This document shows, piece after piece, positions 1 to 5,758 of a DNA stretch of 9,828 nucleotides. Below the pieces are notes generated by a model. That model worked only from the letters and a program-made list of their open reading frames with translations. It did no database searches and had not been told where the DNA came from. This DNA is from Muribaculaceae bacterium (GTDB taxonomy: Bacteria > Bacteroidota > Bacteroidia > Bacteroidales > Muribaculaceae). Location: assembly GCA_009775195.1 (NCBI GenBank), contig VSPF01000111.1, forward strand, positions 1 to 9,828. Reading direction: 5' to 3'. The first letter of the stretch is position 1. Each line of letters begins with the position of its first letter. The translations under genes were made by a program, and so were the position numbers.

Positions 1-1224
1 CACTACGGCGGCGTATCCGGCAAAAATCAGCCACGAAGTCGACCAGCCATCAATCTGCTCTACTCCGGCCGGCCGGCTAAACACATTGTGGTCGATAATC
101 TTCTGGGCGACCAATGTGCCGCATGTGGCACCGATGCCGTTGGTCATAATCATGAAAAGGCCCTGTGCCGACGAGCGTATGTCGGGCGTAGTCTTTTTAT
201 CGACATAGAGCGAGCCGCTGACATTGAAGAAGTCGAAGGCGATGCCGTAGACAATCATCGACAATATAAACAGCCACACGCCCGAACCGGGGTTGCCCAG
301 GCCGAAGAAGCCGAATCGCAGAACCCATGCCGACATGGCCATAAGCATCACGACCTTGATGCCGAAACGGCGCAGGAAGAAGGGTATGAGCAAGATACAC
401 AGGGTCTCGCTCATCTGCGAAATCGAGATTAGCGCATTGGCATTATGCACACCCCAGGTATCGGCATACTCGGCTATGCTGCCAAAGCTCTGTATAAACG
501 GGTTGGCAAAACCATTGGTTATCTGGAGCGACACTCCAAGGAGCATGCTGAAGATAAAGAATACGGCCATCTGCCTGTCTTTGAACAGCGAGAACGCCTT
601 TAGCCCCAAGGCTTCTGAAAGCGATTTCTTCTGTCCCTTGGGCGCGGTGGGACATGCCGGCATCGTCAGCGCGTAGGCCGCCATGGCAAAACTCAGCACG
701 CCCGAGACACACAACTGCGAGGCCGTGTTCTGATAGCCGGTGAAGTTGACAAAAAGCATGGCTATGATAAAACCTATGGTGCCGAACACACGCACCGGCG
801 GGAAATGCTTCACCGGGTCGAGGCTGTAGCGGTTGAGGGCGGCATACGACACCGAGTTGGCCAGGCCGATAGTAGGCATGAAAAAGCCAACCGACATGGT
901 ATAGAGCGTAAATAGCGGCCCAAACTCTACCACATCGGCATGGGCGGCATACCACCACGCCGAGCACATAAAGGCACCGGCGACCAAATGGCAGATACTC
1001 AGCATCTTCTGAGCCTGCACCCAGCGGTCGGCAACAATTCCGATGAGGCCGGGCATAAATATCGACACCACGCCCTGCACGGCATAGAACCAGCCGATAT
1101 GTTCGCCCTGCCCTATATTGGCAAGGTAGGCGCCAAGCGATGTAAGATATGCGCCCCATACGGCAAACTCCAAAAAGAGCAAGACCGCCATGCGCACTTT
1201 TAATTGTAAAGTATCAGATTTCAT
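1..1224 (-). CDS. nupG: NupG-like nucleoside:H+ symporter (MFS), C-terminus off the window
   Basis: This is an inner-membrane major-facilitator transporter, probably a nucleoside:proton symporter of the NHS family (E. coli NupG/XapB type). Reading starts at the ATG at 1224 and stays open to base 1, giving 408 residues; the stop lies beyond the window, so only a short C-terminal stretch should be missing. Many hydrophobic helices are visible. Family-like motifs are LANSVSYAAL (about 121-130), RVFGTIGFI (145-153) and AFDFFNVSGSLYVDK (about 329-343), which closely resembles the NupG segment FDFFNISGS. A polar loop (about 190-218) divides the two six-helix halves. The start is 9 bases after the stop of the BFN-family gene, so it is the last visible gene of the mnmA operon. 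The nucleoside substrate is inferred from family similarity; purine versus pyrimidine preference cannot be read from the sequence. Confidence 0.85.
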   Translation of the reverse strand, partial: MKSDTLQLKVRMAVLLFLEFAVWGAYLTSLGAYLANIGQGEHIGWFYAVQGVVSIFMPGLIGIVADRWVQAQKMLSICHLVAGAFMCSAWWYAAHADVVEFGPLFTLYTMSVGFFMPTIGLANSVSYAALNRYSLDPVKHFPPVRVFGTIGFIIAMLFVNFTGYQNTASQLCVSGVLSFAMAAYALTMPACPTAPKGQKKSLSEALGLKAFSLFKDRQMAVFFIFSMLLGVSLQITNGFANPFIQSFGSIAEYADTWGVHNANALISISQMSETLCILLIPFFLRRFGIKVVMLMAMSAWVLRFGFFGLGNPGSGVWLFILSMIVYGIAFDFFNVSGSLYVDKKTTPDIRSSAQGLFMIMTNGIGATCGTLVAQKIIDHNVFSRPAGVEQIDGWSTSWLIFAGYAAVV

Positions 1225-1233
1225 GGAGTTCGG

Positions 1234-1899
1234 TTATGTTTCAGTGTTAGTATTTCCTTTTTTACGGTTCAGGATTTCGCTTATTCGGGCTGCTTCCTCG
1301 TAGTCCTCGCTGTCGATAAGCGCGGCAAGGGTGCGCTCGAGTTCTTCGATTGTGAAATTTTCGGGGCGTGGCTCGGCATGATAGTCGTCGCGGTCGGCAT
1401 AGGTCTGCTCGTCGTCGCTCTCGCCGGCAGCATCGTCGAAGTTCCAGTCACCCTCGGCATCCTGGCTGTCGCGGCGGAGCTCTTCCTCGTCAATAACAAA
1501 ACCGGTCTGCTCAATTATGCTGCGCGTGGTAAAAATAGGCGTATGGGTGCGCAGGGCCAGGGCGATGGCGTCGCTGGTGCGTGCATCTATCTGCACGCTG
1601 CGCGTGCCGTCGCCAAAGGTAAGCTCCGACGAGAATATGCCGTCCTCGAAGCGGTATATAAACACCTCCTTGAGCTTCACGCCGAAAGCATGGGCAAACG
1701 ACACAAAGAGGTCGTGGGTCAGCGGCCTGGGCGTGCGTATGCCCTCGAGGGTGATGGCGATTGACTGGGCCTCGGCTGCACCGATGATTACAGGTATGCG
1801 GCGCGGCCCACGGTCTTCGGCAAGGATAAGGGCGTAGGCGCCCGACTGCAACTGGCTATACGACAGGCCAAGTACGTGGAGGCTGATTCTATCTTCCAT
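1234..1899 (-). CDS. Bifunctional nuclease family (BFN/DUF151) protein with C-terminal UVR motif
   Basis: A 221-residue cytosolic protein. Residues about 1-135 form a BFN/DUF151 domain, with the conserved blocks IPVIIGAAEAQSIAI (35-49), RPLTHDLF (58-65) and IDARTSDAIALAL (104-116). A strongly acidic, probably disordered linker (about 137-180) follows, then a UVR-like helical hairpin (about 182-214, FTIEELERTLAALIDSEDYE) as found in UvrB/UvrC and in Bacteroidetes BFN proteins. Plant BFN proteins have DNase and RNase activity; for bacterial members the activity and substrate are poorly defined, so a nuclease role here is inference. The UVR-like hairpin suggests protein-protein contact. The start lies 7 bases after the mnmA stop and the stop 9 bases before nupG, indicating co-transcription and probably translational coupling. 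The ATG at 1899 is chosen because the domain begins immediately after it. Confidence 0.88.
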   Translation of the reverse strand: MEDRISLHVLGLSYSQLQSGAYALILAEDRGPRRIPVIIGAAEAQSIAITLEGIRTPRPLTHDLFVSFAHAFGVKLKEVFIYRFEDGIFSSELTFGDGTRSVQIDARTSDAIALALRTHTPIFTTRSIIEQTGFVIDEEELRRDSQDAEGDWNFDDAAGESDDEQTYADRDDYHAEPRPENFTIEELERTLAALIDSEDYEEAARISEILNRKKGNTNTET

Positions 1900-1906
1900 G
1901 GCTGGC

Positions 1907-3010
1907 TTATATTTTATTAGCGCCGGTTATGATGCCGGAGCCGTAACAAATGCGGTGGTCTGGGTCATAGACTGCTGTAAACTGTCCCGGGGCAATGCCC
2001 TGCACCCTGACGTCCGACTCTATCACATACTCGCCGGGGGCATCGGCGACGGCGCGGATTGTGCCGGGGAAGAAGTCGGGGGTATGGCGGTTCTTGAATG
2101 TCAGTCTCACGCCGTCGGCAGCGGCATCGCCCCACGGGTCGGCGGTGATAAACTGCATCTCGGCAAGGTGGAGCGTCGTGCCATACTGCTTTTCGGTGTC
2201 ATAGCCTCGCGACACGTAGAGCACGTTGTCGTGTATATTTTTGCGAACGACGAACCAGGGGCCGCCGCTCAGGCCCAGGCCCTTGCGTTGGCCTATAGTG
2301 TGGAACCAATAGCCCCGGTGCTCGCCGAGCTTCTTACCTGTCTCAATCTCGATAATCGGGCCGGGGCGTTCGCCGAGGTGGCGACGGATAAAGTCGTTAT
2401 AGTTAATCTTGCCCAGGAAACATATACCCTGCGAGTCGCGACGCATGGCGTTGGGCAGCTTCGCCTCGGCGGCTATACGGCGCACATCTGCCTTGGGCAG
2501 TTCACCGAGGGGAAATATCAGGTGCTCGAGCTGCCGGCCGGTAATACGGGCAAGGAAGTCGGTCTGGTCCTTTACGGGGTCGACTGCCGTGCCGAGCCAT
2601 TTGCGGCCATCGGCGTCGATAATCGTGCTTGCATAGTGGCCCGTGGCCGTAAGGTCGTAATCACGACCCCAACGCTCTTCGAAATAGCCGAACTTTATGA
2701 TTGAGTTGCACATAATGTCGGGATTGGGCGTCAGACCGGCCTTGACGGTACGCAGGGCGTAGTCCATCACATTGTCCCAATACTCTTCGTGGAGCGAAAC
2801 CACCTCGAGCGGCAGGCCGTACTGCCTGGCTATGAGGCTGCACATCTCGATATCTTCTTCGGCCGAGCAGTCGCCACGGCCATCGTCCATGCCTATGCGG
2901 ATATAGAACAGATGCAGGTCGAGCGAGGAGTCCTGCGCCAGGCGGTGCACGACAACGGCACTGTCTACGCCCCCCGATACCAATACGGCTATACTTTTAC
3001 GGTCACTCAT
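1907..3010 (-). CDS. mnmA: tRNA-specific 2-thiouridylase MnmA (plant-like subtype)
   Basis: A 367-residue enzyme that uses ATP and a persulfide sulfur donor to convert U34 of tRNA(Lys/Glu/Gln) wobble positions to 2-thiouridine. Visible motifs are the PP-loop SGGVDS (12-17), the catalytic Cys101 in NPDIMCN, TGHY (123-126), and the second catalytic Cys197 in DSQGICFLG. The central domain (about 208-265) and C-terminal beta-barrel (about 280-360) are present, so length is normal. The segments GICFLGKI, LGEHRGYWFHTIGQR and SGGPWFVV resemble the plant-organellar MnmA form more than the E. coli form. Bacteroides genomes often carry several mnmA paralogues, so this may not be the only one in the genome. 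The start codon lies inside the end of the DUF5106 gene (8-base overlap), and the BFN gene follows after 7 bases. Confidence 0.93.
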   Translation of the reverse strand: MSDRKSIAVLVSGGVDSAVVVHRLAQDSSLDLHLFYIRIGMDDGRGDCSAEEDIEMCSLIARQYGLPLEVVSLHEEYWDNVMDYALRTVKAGLTPNPDIMCNSIIKFGYFEERWGRDYDLTATGHYASTIIDADGRKWLGTAVDPVKDQTDFLARITGRQLEHLIFPLGELPKADVRRIAAEAKLPNAMRRDSQGICFLGKINYNDFIRRHLGERPGPIIEIETGKKLGEHRGYWFHTIGQRKGLGLSGGPWFVVRKNIHDNVLYVSRGYDTEKQYGTTLHLAEMQFITADPWGDAAADGVRLTFKNRHTPDFFPGTIRAVADAPGEYVIESDVRVQGIAPGQFTAVYDPDHRICYGSGIITGANKI

Positions 3011-3929
3011 CGGCGGTAGTAGTCTGTCGGTTTTTCTGCGCCTTGTTCGCTGTCTCGAAAGCTCCGAGCAGGTATGCCAGGCTGAGGTTGCTGGCCAACA
3101 CCTTGTGGTGCCCGTTGAGGTAGAGGAACTGAGGCTTTATCCGCAGGTCAAAATAATCGGCGGCGTCGGGTATGGCCACCTTGTGCCACTTGTCGGGCAT
3201 GGCGGCGGCAGCCTCGGCCCACTCTTTATCGGGAGTGCCGGGGTAGACGCTGACTATCGAAAGTTCGCCACGCTCTACGAGTTCGCGCACATTGGTATCG
3301 GTAGCAAGGCGGATACGGGCCACCGAGCAGTCCACATTGCCCGGCTCGTTGAAGAATACTAACAACGAGGCGCCTTTGATTTCTCCGAAATTCGACTGAG
3401 TGCCGTCGGGAAGTGTCAGTTCGATAGGGGGTACGACAGCACCCACAGCGCTCGAACTAATCCGCTTGTAGTCGGCGGCAAAGAGTTCGCGGTCCTCTTT
3501 CTTTATCTTCTTATGGCCAGCCGCAGCCTTGGCAAATGGCTGGTATATCTCGTTGGAGTGTATACGCGCAGTGTCGGAGTAGAGCCATTCGCGGGCCATG
3601 CGGGCAAGGGCCAACGTCTCGGGACCTTTCTTCACGAAGCGGCCCAGCAGCTCGTCAATAGCAGCATGAACCGTGTCGGCCGAGGCATGAGGCATAATAG
3701 TAACCCACGCGCCAAAAGCTTCGTTGAACTTGTCGGGGTGCAACATGGCATATTCGAAATTGCACCGCTGCCAGTAGCGGTTGATAATATAGTCGCATCG
3801 CGGCTGCAACTGCATCACAGAGTCGGGCGGCATAGGGTAATTGACAAGGCGCCCGTCGTCCTGAGCCCTCAATGGCAGCGCGGTAAGACTTATTGCAAGC
3901 AAGAGTATATGATATATCGAAATCCTCAT
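3003..3929 (-). CDS. Exported DUF5106 / degenerate thioredoxin-fold protein
   Basis: A 308-residue protein predicted to be exported. The ATG at 3929 is chosen over one 16 codons upstream (3977) because it directly starts a signal peptide: Arg, a hydrophobic core (residues about 4-20) and probable cleavage after LRA (22). Residues about 25-160 look like the helical DUF5106 region, and about 165-290 like a TlpA/thioredoxin fold (PPIELTLPDG, then strand LLVFFNEPG, later KPQFLYLNGHHKVL). Related proteins carry CxxC after the first strand; here the equivalent reads N198-V-D-C201, leaving one Cys, so ordinary dithiol oxidoreductase activity is unlikely. A role in envelope stress or in binding partners is possible but not shown. 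It is the first gene of the operon and overlaps mnmA by 8 bases. Confidence 0.72.
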   Translation of the reverse strand: MRISIYHILLLAISLTALPLRAQDDGRLVNYPMPPDSVMQLQPRCDYIINRYWQRCNFEYAMLHPDKFNEAFGAWVTIMPHASADTVHAAIDELLGRFVKKGPETLALARMAREWLYSDTARIHSNEIYQPFAKAAAGHKKIKKEDRELFAADYKRISSSAVGAVVPPIELTLPDGTQSNFGEIKGASLLVFFNEPGNVDCSVARIRLATDTNVRELVERGELSIVSVYPGTPDKEWAEAAAAMPDKWHKVAIPDAADYFDLRIKPQFLYLNGHHKVLASNLSLAYLLGAFETANKAQKNRQTTTADE

Positions 3930-3946
3930 AAACGCATCTATCTCAT

Positions 3947-3981
3947 TAAACTTTAAACCTTGACCTCTAACCTTCAACTTT
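3947..3981. repeat. Heptamer tandem repeat tract A (5 units)
   Basis: Five consecutive 7-base units read TAAACTT, TAAACCT, TGACCTC, TAACCTT and CAACTTT on the plus strand. The pattern is roughly YRAMCYT. The tract lies 18 bases upstream of the DUF5106 start codon, within its likely 5' untranslated region. The 15 bases TAAACTTTAAACCTT are identical to part of tract B at 7370-7397. Confidence 0.7.
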
Positions 3982-3998
3982 CGCCTAAGAAAGTTGAA
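3973..3998. other. Perfect 10-bp inverted repeat (hairpin)
   Basis: TTCAACTTTC (3973-3982) pairs perfectly with GAAAGTTGAA (3989-3998) across a 6-base loop. The left arm covers the last heptamer of repeat tract A. On the minus strand it would sit in the leader RNA of the DUF5106-mnmA operon, about 44 bases before the start codon. No U-tract follows it on either strand, so a terminator is unlikely; a leader structure or protein site is more plausible. Confidence 0.65.
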
Positions 3999-4018
3999 TT
4001 AAAGAGCATGTTATCGTA

Positions 4019-4026
4019 CAAAATTA
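4019..4026 (-). promoter_or_regulatory. Candidate -7 box for the DUF5106-mnmA operon
   Basis: The minus strand reads TAATTTTG, a perfect match to the Bacteroidetes -7 consensus TAnnTTTG. It would start transcription near 4012 and give a leader of about 80 bases containing the hairpin and heptamer tract. No convincing -33 TTTG lies 19-21 bases upstream, so the assignment is tentative. Confidence 0.45.
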
Positions 4027-4049
4027 GCAAAAATCCCCGACTTAACGAC

Positions 4050-4118
4050 GCTTTGAAACAAAAATATTCTCAAAGCACACATTTCGGCCACAAATGTTTT
4101 AAATATTGTTAAACAATA
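4050..4118. promoter_or_regulatory. Cluster of three operator-like dyads in the divergent intergenic region
   Basis: Three dyads lie in a row: GCTTTGA/TCAAAGC (4050-4056 and 4070-4076), ACATTT/AAATGT (4079-4084 and 4092-4097), and the 15-base TATTGTTAAACAATA (4104-4118, 7-bp arms, one central base). They sit between the two opposed -7 boxes. The last covers the place where a -33 element for the plus-strand promoter would be expected. Each alone could be chance in AT-rich DNA; the clustering suggests regulator binding. Confidence 0.4.
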
Positions 4119-4140
4119 GCCTTAATTGCTAAAAAAGACT

Positions 4141-4148
4141 TACTTTTG
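4141..4148 (+). promoter_or_regulatory. -7 box for the GYF_2-CD225 gene
   Basis: TACTTTTG matches TAnnTTTG exactly and ends 24 bases before the ATG at 4173. The expected start point near 4155 implies a leader of under 20 bases. No -33 TTTG is visible at the usual distance; a palindrome occupies that position instead. Confidence 0.55.
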
Positions 4149-4172
4149 TATACTCAATCAATCAGACTCCAG

Positions 4173-4736
4173 ATGACCGAATATTATATAATCGACAACA
4201 ACGGCAACCAGGTTGGCCCGATATCAGAAGTACTCTTCAACAACTACGGCGTGACCGCGTCGACCCTCGTTTGGTGCGAAGGTATGCCCGAGTGGAAACA
4301 CGCCTCCGAAGTACCCGAGCTTCGTCACCTGTTCGGCCCGTCAATCCCTCCCACGCCGCCCGTTACGCCGCCCCCGTACCAGGAGCCGCAGCAAAACGGC
4401 AACGGATGGACACCACAGCCCCCGACAAACAACTGGCAGCAGCCACAACAGCGGGGCCAACCGCAGCAGCAATGGGGACAGCCGCAATACGAGCAACCAT
4501 GCCCCCCGACCTACCTTGCATGGGCAATCGTGGTCACACTGTTGTGCTGCATACCTTTCGGTGTCGTGGCTATCATCTACGCCTCTAAGGTGCAGTCGCA
4601 ATGGCAGCAGGGCGACTATATCGGCGCACAGCGTTCGTCGCAGCAGGCAAAGACCTGGACTATCGTTGCCGCAGCGTCGAGCCTGGTAATATACGCCTTA
4701 TATTTCGGCCTGATTTTTTTTGCCGGGATTTACTAA
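4173..4736 (+). CDS. GYF_2-CD225 (dispanin/IFITM-fold) membrane protein
   Basis: A 187-residue protein. Residues 1-54 form a GYF_2-like domain (YYIIDNNGNQVGPIS, then TLVWCEGMPEWKHASEV), a fold expected to bind proline-rich peptides. Residues about 57-112 are a Pro/Gln/Asn-rich linker, itself rich in PP and PQ steps. Residues about 113-187 resemble the CD225/dispanin domain: a first hydrophobic segment (115-137), the loop KVQSQWQQGDYIGAQRSSQQ (139-158) with the family's GD..GAQ..S..AK pattern, and a second hydrophobic segment (161-185). Animal IFITM antiviral proteins share this domain; the function of bacterial members is unknown. The domain order suggests a cytosolic GYF domain tethered to the membrane. 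The ATG at 4173 is preferred over an upstream in-frame TTG at 4146, which lies inside the -7 box. The Rossmann gene follows 78 bases downstream. Confidence 0.82.
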   Translation: MTEYYIIDNNGNQVGPISEVLFNNYGVTASTLVWCEGMPEWKHASEVPELRHLFGPSIPPTPPVTPPPYQEPQQNGNGWTPQPPTNNWQQPQQRGQPQQQWGQPQYEQPCPPTYLAWAIVVTLLCCIPFGVVAIIYASKVQSQWQQGDYIGAQRSSQQAKTWTIVAAASSLVIYALYFGLIFFAGIY

Positions 4737-4750
4737 GCTTGACAATTTTT

Positions 4751-4778
4751 GCCGGCCGTTGAACCCTCAATGCCCGGC
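4751..4778. other. GC-rich hairpin after the GYF_2-CD225 gene
   Basis: GCCGGCCGTTGA (4751-4762) pairs with TCAATGCCCGGC (4767-4778) over a 4-base loop, with one mismatch and one G-U pair in RNA. It begins 14 bases after the stop codon. A T-run (4746-4750) comes before rather than after it, so it is not a classical intrinsic terminator for either strand. It may act as a weak terminator, processing site or mRNA-end stabiliser. Confidence 0.5.
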
Positions 4779-4810
4779 GGGTGTTATAGATTAAAACATA
4801 AATAACACCC
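4779..4810 (+). promoter_or_regulatory. Second hairpin, immediately before the Rossmann gene start
   Basis: GGGTGTTAT (4779-4787) pairs perfectly with ATAACACCC (4802-4810) across 14 bases. It abuts the preceding hairpin with no gap and ends four bases before the ATG at 4815. Because the arm covers the ribosome-entry region, folding could limit translation of the downstream gene. Confidence 0.45.
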
Positions 4811-4814
4811 AACT

Positions 4815-5291
4815 ATGAAAGAAATAGCCCTCTTAGGTACCACCGGCCACGTTTTCGGTGACGTATTGGGCACCTTGCTTGCCCGTGGTCTCAGCGTCAA
4901 CGCCATGGTCGACTTCCCCGAAAAAGTTATGGTCGAAGACACATGTCTGACCATAACGCACCTCCCCGTCGAAGACCACGACCGCGTAAAAGAAGCCCTC
5001 GAAGGATATCACGACATCGTACTGGCTTATAACGACGACCTCAGCGACGCCTACACCAACGACCTGACCCTCAAATATTTTATCGATACCGTACATGCAG
5101 CCCGCGAAGCCGGTGTAGCCCGCGTAATCGTTGTCGGCTCACCAATGTCTACGGCATACTTCGTGACCGACCTGCGCCGGCTCGACGATATCGACTGGGT
5201 ATTTGTCTCCACCGAGAACGACTATCCCGACCGCGTGGCCGACGAAATCATCAAACCGACATTCCATCGCGAAGAATATAAAGAGGCATAA
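4815..5291 (+). CDS. Small NAD(P)-binding Rossmann (atypical SDR/NmrA-like) protein
   Basis: A 158-residue soluble protein. The N-terminus is a Rossmann beta-alpha-beta start: strand KEIALLG, Gly-rich turn GTTGHVFG (8-15) and helix DVLGTLLARG. Later strands include DIVLAY (67-72), VARVIVVGSP (101-110) and IDWVFVST (126-133). The usual turn of this family is GxxGxxG; here it is GxxGxxxG with one extra residue. Relatives are commonly about 210 residues; this protein seems to lack the loops between VIVVGSP and the IDW strand and most of the C-terminal substrate-binding part, although VADEIIKP (141-148) may match the family's last helix. No YxxxK catalytic pair is visible. Cofactor binding and catalysis are therefore doubtful, and a sensor or regulatory role is possible. 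No specific reaction can be assigned. Confidence 0.75.
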   Translation: MKEIALLGTTGHVFGDVLGTLLARGLSVNAMVDFPEKVMVEDTCLTITHLPVEDHDRVKEALEGYHDIVLAYNDDLSDAYTNDLTLKYFIDTVHAAREAGVARVIVVGSPMSTAYFVTDLRRLDDIDWVFVSTENDYPDRVADEIIKPTFHREEYKEA

Positions 5292-5331
5292 TTCTCGTTC
5301 TTCTCTCTCTAAGTCTGAAAAACAGGCCCTC

Positions 5332-5359
5332 CAGGGTGTGCCGCGTGCGGCACACCCTG
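5332..5359. terminator. Strong bidirectional terminator between convergent genes
   Basis: A perfect 13-bp GC-rich stem pairs CAGGGTGTGCCGC (5332-5344) with its complement (5347-5359) around GT. It lies between the plus-strand Rossmann gene (ends 5291) and minus-strand higA (ends 5381). In the minus direction it is followed by CCTGTTTTTC, a reasonable U-tract; in the plus direction the tail TCTGCGTTTAAG is weaker. It probably ends transcription mainly of higBA. Confidence 0.8.
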
Positions 5360-5380
5360 TCTGCGTTTAAGTCCTAAAAG

Positions 5381-5746
5381 TCATGCACCAAGCACGATAG
5401 CCGGGTCTATGTTGAGTTTCTGACTTATAATCCGGGCCTGCTTGAGAGTCGGCTCCCTTTTGCCTGACAAGTACTCGCATATACGTGAAGGATTAATCCC
5501 TAAAAGCTTCGATAAAGCCAACTGAGAAAGCCCCATCTCATACATCCTAAGCTTCATAATGTCAATCAGGCTTGGCTCGCCTATCGAATAATGCTCGTCG
5601 GAGTAATCTGCAACAAGCCCCGAAAGCAATTCAAGTTCGATGCTGCATGGGTCGTTGAGCGGAGTATCATCATTTACTTTAGGAAGAAGTTCTTCCACTC
5701 TCTGCAAAGCCCAACGGTACTGTTCTTCATTCTCTATCTTGGTCAT
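5381..5746 (-). CDS. higA: HigA-type antitoxin, HTH XRE family
   Basis: A 121-residue antitoxin. Residues 1-58 form an acidic helical N-terminal region of the type that wraps the toxin in HigA/COG5499 proteins. Residues about 60-117 are a Cro/C1-type helix-turn-helix: MGLSQLALSKLLGINPSRIC followed by EYLSGKREPTLKQARIISQKL. It should neutralise HigB and, through the HTH, repress its own operon. It lies 12 bases downstream of higB, the toxin-first order usual for higBA. The strong hairpin at 5332-5359 ends the transcript. Its sequence is less AT-rich than higB. Identification as an antitoxin rests on both domain type and pairing. Confidence 0.88.
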   Translation of the reverse strand: MTKIENEEQYRWALQRVEELLPKVNDDTPLNDPCSIELELLSGLVADYSDEHYSIGEPSLIDIMKLRMYEMGLSQLALSKLLGINPSRICEYLSGKREPTLKQARIISQKLNIDPAIVLGA

Positions 5747-5758
5747 GACTATAAAGTT

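Noticed and set aside
443..1159. Open frame of 238 codons on the minus strand
   Set aside because: It is a different frame of the nucleoside-symporter gene, rich in Cys, Arg and His and unlike any membrane protein; the symporter frame has clear NupG motifs.
1898..2704. Long open frame (268 codons) on the plus strand
   Set aside because: It is antisense to mnmA and the protein shows no family pattern; GC-rich third positions of the real gene keep the opposite strand open.
3930..3977. 16-residue extension of the DUF5106 protein
   Set aside because: It would place a polar stretch before the signal peptide and is made of the heptamer repeat; the ATG at 3929 starts the signal directly.
3947..3981. 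CRISPR-like array
   Set aside because: Units are only 7 bases with no spacers and there are no cas genes.
4146..4172. TTG start extending the GYF_2-CD225 protein by nine residues
   Set aside because: The codon lies inside the -7 box and the GYF domain begins at the ATG at 4173.
4751..4778. Classical intrinsic terminator
   Set aside because: The stem is strong but the T-run precedes it on the plus strand and reads as A-run after it on the minus strand, so the usual U-tract is missing.
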